This document shows, one piece after another, positions 23,367 through 36,196 of a stretch of 64,000 nucleotides of DNA (within the stretch, counting starts at the first letter, position 1; each line of letters starts with the position of its first letter). The notes beneath the pieces are model-generated. The model was not told where the DNA came from and ran no database searches. It saw only the letters and a program-made list of their open reading frames with translations. The position numbers and the translations under genes were made by a program. Source of the stretch: Epiperipatus broadwayi (Eukaryota > Onychophora > Udeonychophora > Euonychophora > Peripatidae); contig JAQFVV010006652.1 in assembly GCA_028023455.1 (NCBI GenBank), positions 374,001 through 438,000 on the forward strand. Reading direction: 5' to 3'.

Positions 23367-24256
23367 TTTTTACAGAAATAACTACAGATTTTTTTTTTTT
23401 TTAATCTTAAGTGACTTTGTATTTATATGTGGTAAAAGTTTGATAGAAATCTTGGAAACTATTGCAATAATGGCCAGATCTTCAGTGTCAACACATCATC
23501 GTACAAAGAATAAAATTATCATAAAAGGGATAAAACAGTCTGAAATATTCCATTTTAGAGGAAAATTCTTTTTAACAAATCCTCCATAAAACATGACAAA
23601 AAGTCATTAATCACCAGACTTTCCCAATTGCCAAATTCACTAATCAATTTTGGATGATTATTTCAGTTGGTTATGGACCAGCTACCTGAAAAAAAATTCT
23701 ATGCCTATTTATAATATGAAAAATTTTTTTTAAAGTTTTATCTATTCAGATTCAAAGTCAGCTCATGGATATGGTGACAGATGTGTATGGAGATTTCATG
23801 GAAATTACTACAGATTTTTTTTTAAATTTAAGTATCTTTGTGAGTATTTGTAAATAGTAAAAGTTTGATAGAAACCTTGCAAAACTATTGCAATAATGAC
23901 CAGATCTTCAGTGTCAAATAAAATCACTTTATAAAAAAATGCAATTATCATAAAATTGATAAAATAATCCTGAAATATCTCATTTTAGAATAAAATTCTT
24001 TTCGACAAATCCTCCATAAAACATAATGAAGAAAAGGCATTGATTACTAGACCTTCCAGTTACCAAGCAATGAGAGTTTTTGGTGTTTTCTTTATCATTG
24101 CTTTCCTCTCTAACTAAAAATAGGTAGATACACATTTACTGATCAATTTTGGAAGATCATTTCAGTTGGTTATGGACTAGTTACCTGAAAAAATTCTAAG
24201 CCTATTTATAATATGAAAAAAAAATTTAAGTTTTATCCATTCAAATTCAATATGGC
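23367..24256. repeat. tandem duplication of an unknown 390-460 bp unit
   Basis: Unit 1 (23367-23757) and unit 2 (23795-24256) match block by block: ACTACAGATTTTTTTT, GTAAAAGTTTGATAGAAA, CAGATCTTCAGTGTCAA, ACAAATCCTCCATAAAACAT and TCAGTTGGTTATGGAC. Unit 2 has an extra segment of about 70 bases (24070-24140). No reading frame persists in both units, so the unit is probably non-coding. Confidence 0.8.
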
Positions 24257-25586
24257 AGACATGCATTAGTCATTAGAGATTAATGAGCCTTTCTTAATAT
24301 TATTTTAATACAAGTACCCAATTACAGAGAAATAAATCCCAACCATGAAACTTAACTCCAATATCTGCTATTCTACCACTGCACCAAACCTCATGCCATC
24401 TAATTGATTTTTGAAAATTAAACAAATGACATTTCTCTAGAATAAATTATCAACTGCATAGAATTTATAGGTTGTTCAAAAACATTCATCATAAATTATG
24501 TTGATGAAGTCTATCTGGTTATTCCTCTAAAGCTTCTCACAGAACAAGTTTTGGGGTATTATAAATTTTTTTAATGAACTAGATGATCTGATAAGGTAAA
24601 TAGAATAAGACAATTTCAAATTAATTCTTAATGTTTCACAAATCATTAGACAGCATGTTTCATCATCATCTCTCTGTAAATTGAAAAATACTGAAAAAGT
24701 AGATGTAATTTCTAGCCGGTCAGCATTTTTATGGTTTTCCTTTGTTACTTTATCTTCTAAACAAACATGGATTAAATATTCATGGGCAAATAAAAAAGCC
24801 ACAGTTTAATTGCCAAATGTTCAATACCTAAAAAAATATCCAGGTCCACTTCACAACTGCAGACCCAATTATAAACATGATAAGGTAGAACTATAAACCA
24901 CTAGACCATCTTTCATACATACATGTACACAGAGTCATAGTGACAGGTTAGACAAGCAGGGGCTAATTGATTGGATAGAAGATTGAAATACAACACTGCA
25001 CCATTACGTCAATATGAATTCATTTCAACCACGTAAGTTTATTTTAAATTTATTTTCTCAAAGAGTTTGCAAACCATTTTATAGGGAAGCCAACCGGCTA
25101 CTGTTTGCTGACTAAACGAGTTTGCTTAGAGTGCCAAAATATCTCACTATGATTTTTCATAAGTATATGCCCTATATGCAAAAAATATTAATTTGATTTT
25201 TATTATAACATAAAAGATAACTACATAATGTAAAATGAAAGCTACTATATTACATCAAAGGTGAGTAGGTGTGTTTATGTCTTCTTCTTTTTACGGCATT
25301 TAATAATAAAAGCTATCAGATTTATTTTCATTCACAGTGAAAATAAATATATATTAAAAAAAATATGTACAATCAAGTTTATTTTAATTATTTCTACAAT
25401 TTGTTTTTCTAAATGTCTTATTTTTCCATATTCGCGCCATATGTACAATTTATAAATGTTTATTGAAATAAAAAGAGAGGAGAGATGCCCTAAAATAATT
25501 GAAATAATTTAGTTTAAGCTAATCTAAATAAACCTGATTAAGGCAAAATGCAAGCCATTGGTACATAAAACAATATTACATACAAA
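24257..25586. other. no gene; possible tRNA-like SINE trace
   Basis: At about 24335-24405 the minus strand has TTTGGTGCAGTGGTAGAATA and, about 35 bases later, GGTTGGGATTT, spaced like boxes A and B of a worn tRNA-derived element. Otherwise AT-rich with no coding support. Confidence 0.4.
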
Positions 25587-25835
25587 CTAATTAAAATACA
25601 AAAAGTTATAAATGTAATTTAATGCTTGAAAGGGCATGTTTATTTCTCTTATAGTTATTGGAATTTTGTTATATAATTTTTTAGCATTATATGTAATTTT
25701 TCTTTTGGAAAAAAAAAATGCTCTTATTAAATTTAAATAACAATCTAACGTCTTTATAGCTCGGTAGTTCATAAGATGCGCCAGAAATGGACGCAATCCA
25801 TGAATGTTAACCTCCATAATCTGCCTGTCTACCAC
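25587..25835 (-). pseudogene. possible LINE tail fragment
   Basis: An 82-residue minus-strand frame ends AKKLYNKIPITIREINMPFQ and then a short hydrophobic stretch. The LYN-x-IP-x2-IR pattern resembles the LWNSLP-x2-IR tail of CR1/L2-type LINEs. No polymerase motif is nearby and the first half is unrecognised. It could be chance. Confidence 0.25.
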
Positions 25836-28800
25836 TGCCTCATTTCAGGCAGGGTAATTTAAATAATCGTAATCTTGAACCGAACAGTTAGTTCAAATAC
25901 CAATATTTGTGAATAATTCTTAGGAGAGAAAACAATCACAATATCGAGATAGGGTTGTCCGAAGCGCCAAAAGTCAATGTTGGCTTGGAAAGAGTAAAAG
26001 GAAAAATAATATAAAATTATTTTCAAACTTATATGGCAATATTTTTAAACTGGTATTCCTTAGATCACTAGTGTTTTAGAACTTATTATAAGTGATCCAT
26101 GAAACTGTCCCAGTTTAGCACTCCAGCAGCTTCAACTTGTTCCAGATCATAGCATTATTTTATTTTTAAAGTACCACAATGGTAAAAAAAAAAAAACTTT
26201 ATGTTTAAAAATTAACTAATCAAAACCAATGACTTTTTCAAAACCTTGAGATGCTTAGGATTTCAAGCTATTAATTTTAGATATCATAAGTATTACAGCC
26301 ATTAGATATTATGTAGTATTTCTTCTAATAATCCCTTCCACCCTAGGAAAAGTGCCTGAAAAGATTTGTGAAAAACTGAAGGTAATGATTATAAAATAGA
26401 TAAAAAAAAAAGTAAAGAGCGTTAGCAGATTTGTAAATTCAATCACAGAAGCTTTTAAATACAGATTATTGTCACAATTGTTGCCATCGCCGCCATTTTT
26501 ATTGTTGTTGTTGTTGTTATTATTACAATATAAGTCAAGATTTCCCAAGTCGAATCAGGGGTTTTCAGTAGATGCTTTCAATGGTAAGTTTAATTCTCAA
26601 ATGAATTCGTCAGATGAATGTTAATATGCTGACACTATAAAATATGATGTAACAATTATCTCTCATTTAAGCTAAAATCATACAATTGCAGATGAAATTT
26701 GAGATTAGAAAAAAAGACATTTATAATATATATTAGTTTGGATATTTAAATTTGTGTGTGTGTGTGTATTGTGAAATGCCTCGAGATGAAATAATAGTCA
26801 TCCATATGCCTAACATAAACCTGGACTTTAATTCATTTCAGACCTAATGTTTGTGGGGGGGGGGATTCCCAACATGCTTCAGACTTTTTTTTCATGCAGC
26901 TGGATCATAACAGTCTAATTAGTCTTTCAACATTCATTGGAAAATGGGTATCTAACTATTCCTAGCTAGAATGTAAAACAACAGTGAAAAAATCATTCCC
27001 ATATTTACTACCTGCCATTTGACAAACCTGATAAACTCTTCCTTCCCCTTCCCTGTTTTACAAAGAATTTTTTTTTTTTGGGGGGGGGGAGACCTGACCA
27101 ACTGTGGACTATTTAAAGACTCTCTTATCTTAGCTTTTATTTAAATATTTGCAATAGAATGAGAATGAGAAATTGTACTTTTATTATTGACATGTTTATA
27201 AATAAATAATATTTACAAAATAGATATACATGATTATAAAATGGATTGGATTGTCCATCATGAGTATATAGAAACAACCAGATGTTGAAAAAATAAAAGT
27301 TAGTTTTCAAGTCAATATATTTTCTGGTTTCCACAAAGAAATACCATTAATTGAAATCATTATTATAAAACTCATCCAGTAAAAATTGTACATAAGAATA
27401 AATTATGTATAAAAAAAATGTACGTCACTAATATAATATATAATTAAATAGAAACATAATATACAATTAAATAGTAACATAATATACAGTAAAGTAGTGC
27501 ATAAATCTTTTTATAGTGACTGTAGAAGTTTTATTTTTTATTATTGATTCTAAGTAACTATTCAAAATGAAAAATGAAGACAATCTATTAACTTGTTTTC
27601 CCTAGGCCCAATATTAATTTTCAACACCTCTGGAATTCCTTATTAAAAACCTATTTTCAAAGATTCCATTTTAATAGACTTGAGATGGTATTTCTTTTTC
27701 TGCACATATCAGGCACATTAATTCTTCAACACCTCTCAAGTCCACTTTATTGAAATTAATTTATGAATAATTTACGTATATTTTATGCAAGTTTATTTAA
27801 TAACTAGAATTGTAATTTTTTGTTTTAATATTATATTATTTAAAATCCACAGCAAATAAAAAAACTTTTTCATTTTAATGCAATAATATCAAAATAATAA
27901 AAAAACACGAATGACTTAATTAGGTAATAAATTCATGACAAACAAGACACTAATTACATTAGATTTATATAATTCATAATTTAATATTTCATTTTAAATA
28001 CATTGAGTTCAAAAAGTAAAACTTGTTTATTTCCAGTGAAACATTTATATTTATGTGTTTATTTTTAAAAGATAACACTTGACATATTAGAAAGAAAATC
28101 AGAATGACAGGAAATAAAATATGGCAAATAATTAAATATACATATATATTTGTTTTCCTATGAAAACAATCACAAATATGTCAAACGATCTATAATGAAG
28201 CAGCGGAAACATCTTCATCTTATCATCTCTCTCAAATTACATCTTTTCCAAGGCTGCCATCTGTAGCTATTCAATATGAACGTTAGGTAATTTTTTTTTA
28301 ATTTTTATTCATAAATAGCCCATTTTTAATTAAACTACTGTCCCATTCAGTGTTGCCCAGTAATGGAGTGACTAACTTAAATCAGTCTCTAAACATTAGC
28401 TCATCTAAACACTTCAGGTGCTCAAATGGCACTGACCTCCCTAGCAACAAGTCACTAAGCCATTTTATTGTTCATTTTTAAAATAACATAATAATGCATA
28501 TTTTTCTTTTAAACCAGTTCAATTTTTTTTTTTCATTTCCTCCTTGCTATTTCACTATACTTTTTTTAAAATTCATTTTCTTTAACTCCTATAAGAAGTT
28601 ATTGATTCAATTCACTTTACTCCAGAGCAATCTGTTATAGGATCGAGTAAAGAACAGATACAAAACAGCTATTACTCTGAGATTCTATCTAGAGCCTATT
28701 GACTATTTAGGCTTGCTCATTTCTTGTAATGCAAATACTGAAAACAAGCAATGCCATGTGCTGCTTCACTAAATATATCTAGCTTCATAAATATTCAGAT

Positions 28801-28961
28801 TGTGTTCTTTCAAACATTAGTATTATTGAACAACAGATATAGAGCATAAAAAGATTAGAAATTCAATTCATTTACTTTATTTCTATATTCATATCCATTT
28901 ATTTTTGGATAATTGCTTGTTAATTTAACAACTGTTGATATTATGCTTCATCTGATTGGCA
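25836..28961. other. no recognisable gene; simple repeats
   Basis: Holds a GTT/ATT trinucleotide tract at 26500-26525, a (TG)n tract at 26752-26768, G-runs at 26859-26870 and 27080-27089, and a triplicated 24-bp-like block ACATAATATACAATTAAATAG at 27430-27495. The 79-residue frame over the trinucleotide tract is an artefact of the repeat. Confidence 0.5.
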
Positions 28962-29380
28962 GATTGTTAACTCTGATAATTTTCCATCAATGCTGGAAAG
29001 AGATAAGCTTAAAAACATTAAAGAGTAGATGGATTCCTTCTATTCTGGTCCTTTGTTATTAAGAGAGAATGTGTTATTTATTCATAGCCTAAAGGAGAAT
29101 GGTATCTCATCTTAATTACATATCATTAAACTATGCTATTTTTCTGTGTCCATCCTTCATAATTAATTACCTGCTTAATAATTCTAAATGGCATGTTTTC
29201 ATCTGTCTAGTACATGAATTCCATTCTAATTCTCCACTAATGTTGGCAAGAAGTTTATAATAAATATCAAAAATTTAAAAACTAGGTAGATTCATTCTAT
29301 TCTTGACCCTTTGTTAACAAAGAGAATATAATTTCTTCATAGTTTAAAAGAGAGTGGTTTATTTTTTCTTAATTACATAT
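28962..29380. repeat. diverged direct duplication, about 170 bp
   Basis: 28962-29130 and 29214-29380 share ordered blocks: AATTTTCCATCAATG-TGG (second AATTCTCCACTAATGTTGG), GTAGATGGATTCCTTCTATTCT (second GTAGATTCATTCTATTCT), CCTTTGTTA, AGAGAAT and TCTTAATTACATAT. Non-coding. Confidence 0.65.
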
Positions 29381-31222
29381 ACAGTACGCGATCCTATGTG
29401 TACATGAATACTGTTAATGAGTGCATTTCAGCGCCCTCTATTAATTTATAATTTAACTGCATCCTTATTCATCTTTGAAAACAATGTGTGATGAAGTGTA
29501 GATTATTTAAAATATTTATAGAAAGTAGGTTATTTAATATATTTATAGAAATATTACATATGGGACAGAGAAATGTGACTAACTCCATGTGGGTGTGTTT
29601 AAAAATAACAAAATCAGATACATTAATCTCTGAGTTTTAAAGTTTATATCTGGGCTAGAGACAATCAATATTGAATAAATGATTAGTGATAAACATTACT
29701 GTATTTATCCATATTTGATAGTGTCAAAATTGTGGGTGGAGTAAGTTTGACACTTGTATTTCAAAATTTAATAAAATAGTATATAGTAGCCAAATTATAA
29801 ATTATTACAGTACCAGGATTATAGAATGAATATTAGGGGAACTTTCTCCAGCAGATATGCCAAACTCTGACATCAATAATCATGCATTATAATAGTCTTG
29901 AAGCTCCTTTATGTCAAGAAGATTTCACTTGTTTTATTTCATAATGTGAAAAATGAAGTACAAAAAATTATTAAATGTGATGTTCTTTTATAAATAACAA
30001 AAACATATAAAATTATATATTGCCAAAATGTCAGTATTTTATTTTAATTTATTAAACATGGCCATACTCAAAAACATGATTTATAAAACATCATATCTGA
30101 TATTTATTTCCATATATTATTAAATCTACATTTACCATCATAATACATTAAATATGTAATTTCCTAGTTGTTTCATCTCAGTCAAGATTCTTCAGTTGAA
30201 TTAATTGGTCATCTGTGATTTCCATTTCTATGCTTGTAAATTGCATTGATTATAAAGTAAAAATATCTATACTATTATCATCCCTAGTAACCATCTTTAG
30301 ATCAAAAACCTTTTCTACACAATTTGTTTATTTAGAGTAAATTTTGTTATCAAGATTTAACAAACTTCTATCAAATAGATTTCTTTAAAATTTTGGCATA
30401 TGTTAGAAATCAATAGTAATGTGATATGATAATGAAGTATTTCAGGATGGTTCCTGTTTTTTTTTACTGTAGAAATGTTGGTGGATCGAATTTCAGATGT
30501 ATCAATATTGGTTCAGTAAGTTTTCAGTGATGTGCATGAGACAGCAATTCATTTTTTAAAATACTTTTGTTTTAAAAAAAAGGTTATACCAGAAAGTATT
30601 CACTATTAATTAAAATAAAACAAATATAGTTCAATTGATTTGTAAAACTTGTTTCTTTTAAAACTGGTGAATTTATTTGTTTAAAGTCTTTGGTGGTAAT
30701 TGCACCAACAATATGTAGTGTTTGTTACTTTGGGCAATATGGATGGTATTGTGATTGTTATATCTTTTCTTCAAAATCATGAGTCTATCTATAACCTTAA
30801 ACTACCACACACAGTTTTATTTTATTGCAGTTAACATTTTAAAATTATTAGTTGAAAAAAATCTGAAGATGTCAGCATCATATGGACCTTTAGGAAATTA
30901 CAATACCTGATTTGCAAATGAAAGATGTTAGACCTGCCCCTTTTGATCTCAGTAAAAATGACAATGGCTGATTGGCAGCATGTTTCATCTCAAGCAAAAT
31001 TTCCAATTTTTTCATCTTTGAAAAGAAAAACTGTAATTTTCAGTAATTTTTTGACAAATTAAAGGATATTTTTGCAATATTTTTGTAAATTACTTATTTT
31101 AAACCAAAAACATTCATGTCTACAATTAAATTCATTTGAAAAAAAATATTTTTAAAAAGACAAATCATAAAAAGAAGCAAGGTGCAAGAAGTTTCTACTG
31201 GGTAACAAGTATGATCTTTTGT
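29381..31222. other. dispersed repeat, otherwise empty
   Basis: 30365-30570 is the second copy of the unnamed repeat also found at 16617-16830. The rest is AT-rich without motif-bearing frames. Confidence 0.5.
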
Positions 31223-31251
31223 GACAAATCCATTTACTTCTGTTTCTAAGT

Positions 31252-31282
<31 letters not shown>

Positions 31283-31363
31283 CTTAGAAACAGAAGTAAA
31301 TGGATTTGTCAAAAACTTTATTTGATATATATATATATATATATATATCAAATAAAGTTTTTG
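31223..31363. repeat. two adjacent AT-cored palindromes
   Basis: The first (31223-31310) has perfect 29-bp arms from GACAAATCCATTTACTTCTG around (TA)n. The second (31310-31363) has arms of about 18 bp starting CAAAAACTTTATTTG, also around (TA)n. They sit back to back. Both could extrude as cruciforms. Confidence 0.85.
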
Positions 31364-31498
31364 AAAAGAAAAGAAGTGGTTTTAATTATAGAATTATATG
31401 ATCTTTTGTCAATACCAGTAGAGATTTTTTTTTTTTACATTTTAATAACAATAAATGTACCAACTTCACCATTCCCTTTATTTTGCTGTAATATCTTA

Positions 31499-31745
31499 TA
31501 TAAATGCAATTTATCCAGTACTTTGAATACTTTTTAGCAAAAACCTTTTTCTTGTATCTATATGCATACACAATGTTACATTTTGATTATCCTGCAATCT
31601 TCTTCAGAGCCACTTTATTTTAATTTTTTGAAAGTTTCTGAAGAAGACTGCAGGACAGTCAAAATATAACACTGTGTATACATACAGGTACAAAAAGATT
31701 TTGCTAAAAAGTGTTCAATGAGGTGGATAAATTGCATTTATGTAA
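31499..31745. repeat. PLE-type palindrome, about 110-bp arms
   Basis: Left arm 31499-31612 and right arm 31635-31745 are reverse complements with scattered mismatches around a 22-base loop. The right arm carries CTGAAGAAGACTGCAGGACAG followed by TCAAAATATAACAC, which resembles a hammerhead core (CTGANGA, stem II GACTG/CAGTC) in which GAAA has become CAAAA. This motif type sits in the terminal repeats of Penelope-like elements. No coding sequence. Confidence 0.7.
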
Positions 31746-32609
31746 CAATAAATATAATGCTCACTTCTAACATATTTTCATTCTTTAATGATAACTAATC
31801 CTACATTTCTTTTAAATTTAAAAAATGAAATTCAAATATCCACTATTCCATTCTACTAACTTTTTGAATAAGTAAAATTCATCCAGTAATGCCAAGTGCA
31901 ATTGTTATTGAAACAGTCAGCTTTTACAACCCAACTGCTTCACCAACTATATTCTATAGTAGTATTCTTTTATATGTAATAGCCACCAAATCCTCGTATA
32001 TCATGCTAATATTATCATAAAAACCTGGCTAAATTTAAACCTAAATACGTTAACTATGTATGGGTGCATATATCTCTACATATAGAGAAAACTGCATTTA
32101 TATACATAAAACTCTATAAATGCAACACATATATATTTCTAATAATAAATAAAGGAAAAACGAGTTGTATGTGTAACTTAAGACTACATATATGCTAGAA
32201 GACTAATGTTAATAGAATTTAAACATTAAGATTTCTTTATTTTAAAATATTTATTAAATTAATAATATTTGAAATTATATAATTCTGCATATATCACTAA
32301 ATATTCTTTGCTGACTTGAACCCCCATTTACTCCCACATAACAACATTACATTTCATAATAAAGTTAAATTTCTTTTTACATTACTTTTTTAAGTGCTTT
32401 AGAAATATAAGTTAATGGCAACAATATATACATGAAGGACATATATATACTTATGTATATATATGACTGAAAAATAAAGAAACATTTTAGAAAGGGAGAA
32501 GAATGATTTGGAATAATGTATACAGGACAAAAAATAAGACTTAAATGGAAGAATAATGAGATTCAAAAAATAAGTATAGAAAGAATTAGAGAAGAATGCT
32601 ATAGGTCAC
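31746..32609. other. no recognisable gene
   Basis: AT-rich with short (AT)n tracts. Nothing supported. Confidence 0.5.
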
Positions 32610-33400
32610 TGTACTTTTTTACATTTGTTTAAAAACCATGATAAATGTTGAAACTGTGAAGGAGTTAATATTGATGATAGAATGGTTACATGTATAAGAT
32701 TTGCAGATGATATAATTCTTATAACTGAGAATGAAAAAGGATCTATAAAATATGTTGAATAAATTATTAGGAATGAAGATCAATGTGGAAAAAAACAAAT
32801 CTTTATAGATAGGAAGGAATATTAAAAAAATTAAAAGTCAATATTAATGGTAAGATATTTTAATAGGTGAATAATTTAAATTCTTGGGTAGTTGACTGAG
32901 TGAGTGAAAGAAATGAAGATGAAGTTAAAAGAATAGCATTGGCAAAGGAGTCATTTCTTAAGAGAAAAAAATATTTTGTAATGAAGAGGGAATTATGGAT
33001 AAGATTAATTATGTGCAGTGCGTGAAGTGTATCATTACATGGCTGTGAAATGTGGACTATGCATAAAATTGGAATTAAGAAAGTTAATTGGAAGAATAAA
33101 ATAACAAATGAAGATATATGAAAGGAAAAAAGAAGATTGGTTGAGGAAATTAGAAAGAGAAAAAGAAACTGGATTGAACATATACAGAAAAAAAGAATAC
33201 TTTAATGAAGAATGTTTAAAAGGAAATAGTGAAAGGAAACAAGAATAGAAAAGATTGACCTTACAGGATGATGTAAGAGATGGGAAGATGTGTATTGGAT
33301 TGGATTGTAGAAATGGACAATGAACACAACAGAATAACGAAAAATGAATGAGGTGGATATGTGTTTGCTCTCTGGACCTATCCATAGGACAAAGCACTAT
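32610..33400 (+). pseudogene. decayed LINE reverse transcriptase 3' half
   Basis: Near 32680-32730 the plus strand reads DRMVTCIRFADDIILITENE, the motif C (FADD) region of LINE reverse transcriptases. Later frames give a WL/CEMWT-like YGCEMW segment near 33035-33060. Near 33160-33300 a tail of the type RNWIEHI...K-V-EG...G-KR-R...DDV follows, as RNWIEHIQKKRILMKN and RLTLQDDVRDGK. At least four frame changes occur. The tail pattern differs from the family A RTE copies (no WTIEILNW), so this is another LINE family. The 122-residue frame on the opposite strand (33403-33035) is a shadow. Confidence 0.65.
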
Positions 33401-33810
33401 CATTGATATATACTATATTCAATTTAGCCCAGTCAAAGTGATAGTTGAATTTGAGAGCTAAACATCTCCAAATCAAAGCTCAATAAGTCATTTCTGGTAC
33501 TTAAACATCATATTACCTTCTCAACAACAAACTATTCACTTATCATTATTTTTTTATAAATTGGATTCAAACCTATCCATTTTTTTCAATCTCTCCTTTC
33601 AATGCCAATAAATTATTTAGATTCCTTAAAATTTTGCTTCACAATTTTAACTCTAAATTATAGTTAATAAGAGATAAAATCTATCAAATGCATCCCATAT
33701 CATTTTAAATGAATTTACTTCTACCATTTTGTTTGTTTTAGCTGATCTGACTACGAAATCATGATTTCCCACTATTCAGTATACTAAGTGCTTACTATAA
33801 TAAACCGTGG
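33401..33810. other. no recognisable gene
   Basis: AT-rich spacer. Nothing supported. Confidence 0.5.
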
Positions 33811-34111
33811 GTTTGAACATAGGATTTTCAGTCTATATTCATCTTCCACTCCATCTCAAATGACCAATACACAAATCCACATACATGAAAAATGATTCCC
33901 AATATATATATATTTGGGTCAGCATGATTGTATATATGCATGGGAGATTATGATCTGGCCCAACTGATGAGAGCTGTTTCTGCATAAAATACATATATTG
34001 GGAATGATTTATCTTTTTCAAATGTGTATGGTTATATGTATTGGTTGTTTGAGATAGAGTGGAGGATGATAATAGACTGAAAATCCTAAGTTTAAATCCC
34101 TCTATTTACAT
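33811..34111. repeat. palindrome with hammerhead-like remnant
   Basis: Left arm (about 33811-33910) and right arm (about 33985-34111) mirror each other: GGATTTTCAGTCTAT outer block, TGATTCCCAATATAT inner block. Inside, 33959-34005 reads CCCAA, CTGATGA, a possible short stem II, ATAAA in place of GAAA, and TTGGG closing a 5-bp stem I. This looks like a worn hammerhead of a third family. Confidence 0.65.
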
Positions 34112-34177
34112 ATATCAAAATAAGATTATTTTGTCTGTTAATAAATAAGAAATAATGAAATGCAATTGCAACTTACA

Positions 34178-34260
34178 GCTCTGAAGATGGCTGCTAGACA
34201 GTTGAAACTGTCAGATAATTGAATTAAATAAAGTACTTTGAAAAGGGCAAAGAAGAGGTT
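34178..34260 (+). mobile_element. PLE-like terminal fragment
   Basis: CTCTGAAGATGGCTGCTAGA is followed by CAGTTGAAACTGTCAG and then by TTTGAAAAGGGCAAAG. The CTGAAGA...GAAAC spacing is the Penelope-type hammerhead-like signature. The GAAAAGGGCAAA block also occurs in the 45.5-45.9 kb and 52.2-52.35 kb units. No palindrome partner was found. Confidence 0.4.
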
Positions 34261-36196
34261 TTTTTTAGAAATTTATTCAGAAGAATGAGTGAATAATTTA
34301 ATCATAGCTTGAATTTGAAAGAAAAAAAAAAGATACTAAAATCTTCACCAAAATACCTCTTGACTAATTTAATAAGTAGTCTTTATCGTTATTCTTTTTT
34401 CAAGAGATACTCTAGGGGTCTTTAACTTCTGCAATATTTTACATGAACTTTTACCTACATATATATATGAGTAATCAAAAGCTTTATTTTGTGTACGGAA
34501 TAAGTTATGATCTTGCAAAAGTACAATAATTAATTATCGAATAATAACCAAAAAAATAATGATCAAACTATAACAGATTTTCCAGTTAAAATTCCATAAA
34601 ATAGAATCCATTAAATCATTAATAGCTAATTAACAAAGTTTCAATTTATTTTTGTGATAAATTATTTACAGTCATTATTACCATTAAATAATTGGAGATA
34701 CTATGTGAGAGAAACAATTTTTAATTAAAATAATACATAAATTAATTATTGATTAATGTAATTTGAGCTATTTACGTCAAAACTTAATGCATATTAATTT
34801 TTTCTGTAGATTAACAACACACAAAAAAATAATAGTACTTAATGTTACATAAATATTAAATATCAACAATTATAGTCATGAAAGTCATCGGTTTATTTAG
34901 TATTAATAATAACATGATCACTCATAACTTTGCCACAAACAATTTAGCTCAGTGCTAAGCATAATATATAGACTCAAGAGATAGGATCAATTTCAACTTA
35001 ATGTAAAAAAAAAAAAAAAATCAGTTTGAACCTGTGGATAAAATTGTATTCAGCCTATCACTTTGGTGTTCAAATATAGCAGGTGTGGCCAAGACATCAA
35101 CCAGTCGACAGCAAGGTCTCTGGAAGTCGACCCCGTAATTTCTTCTTTCTTTTTTTTTTTGTAAAATTTGTATCTAATTTATTTTATACAATTCTAAAAC
35201 AATAATTTTCTTTTTTTTTCCTCTATATTTTCTTGAATTTTTTTTTAAATTCAGGACTAGCTCTAGAAAATAATTATTTATAGGTAATTTAAAATTGTAA
35301 TTTAATAAATATTTTATAAAACGGCATGAACAAATTGTAATACTAGAGGGAGCTGATGTAATTTAATAGTAGTCATCATAAAATGTCTTCCGACAGTTTA
35401 TATCTTTTAGAAACAAAATTCATCATTTCATAAGTAAGTACATTCTAAAAAAAACTAGGACTTCGAACTGTTATTTTTTTCCATTCTGACAAAAATAACT
35501 TTTTTTTTTTTTTTTTTATGGTTTCTGATTCAAAGCCCTGAAAAAAAACATAATCACCCAGAGGTACACTTTCACACCCCCAACATCTAAAAGTTTGGTC
35601 ATCTCTGAAATATAGAGCCTTTCAAGCAATCGCCCATATAAGAAATATAAATTTGACTTTAAAATTAGGTTATTTTCATTTGATACTTATCCAAAACTCT
35701 TTATATCTATTAAAAACACTGTTGAGAAGAATTTTTATCCAGAATAAACTATTGATTTATACCATTAATAAAGGTGTTTGATGTGAAAACAGCAGTATGA
35801 AAAAGTGTAATTAGTTTCATATCTTAATTAAGATAAATATAGATAAAGGACAAATAGCCTTTAAAGAAATCACTGCAAGACAAAAACTTCCCTCGGGCTT
35901 CACATAGAAAAACAGCAAATGAAAATACATTTCACATCATATTTGCCATTTGACAAGTGGTTAGAGTTGAGCAGTTTTCCATTCTTGTTTTGCTCTATAT
36001 CTAAAAACCAATTATATACCCATTGATTGATCGATACTGGATAATTAATTGACTTAGTTATAGGCCATCTTCTACAGAATCTTCAAACAAAAATTGCCAT
36101 TAACTGGGTAGTAAGGAGTTTAAATAAAGAATAATTAGATAAGCATTTACTGACTAATATTGGATAATTAACTAGGCTGACTATAGGTCATCTCGG
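34261..36196. other. no gene; possible tRNA-like traces
   Basis: At 34945-35005 a stretch reads TTTAGCTCAGTGCTAAGC and then AGGATCAATTTC, spaced like boxes A and B, followed by a 16-A run. This may be an old SINE. At 35075-35140 a GC-richer block (GTGGCCAAGACATC, GTCGACCCCG) resembles a tRNA-Ser-type remnant. Both are weak. 36020-36060 and 36150-36205 hold a small direct repeat (GGATAATTAA, TATAGG(C/T)CATCT). Confidence 0.4.

Noticed and set aside
26309-26548. Poly-asparagine frame
   Set aside because: Produced by a GTT/ATT trinucleotide repeat.
27430-27495. CRISPR-like array
   Set aside because: Three imperfect AT-rich blocks with no spacers of constant length, in an animal-type genome; it is a minisatellite.
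33035-33403. 122-residue minus frame
   Set aside because: It is antisense to the decayed LINE tail at 32610-33400.
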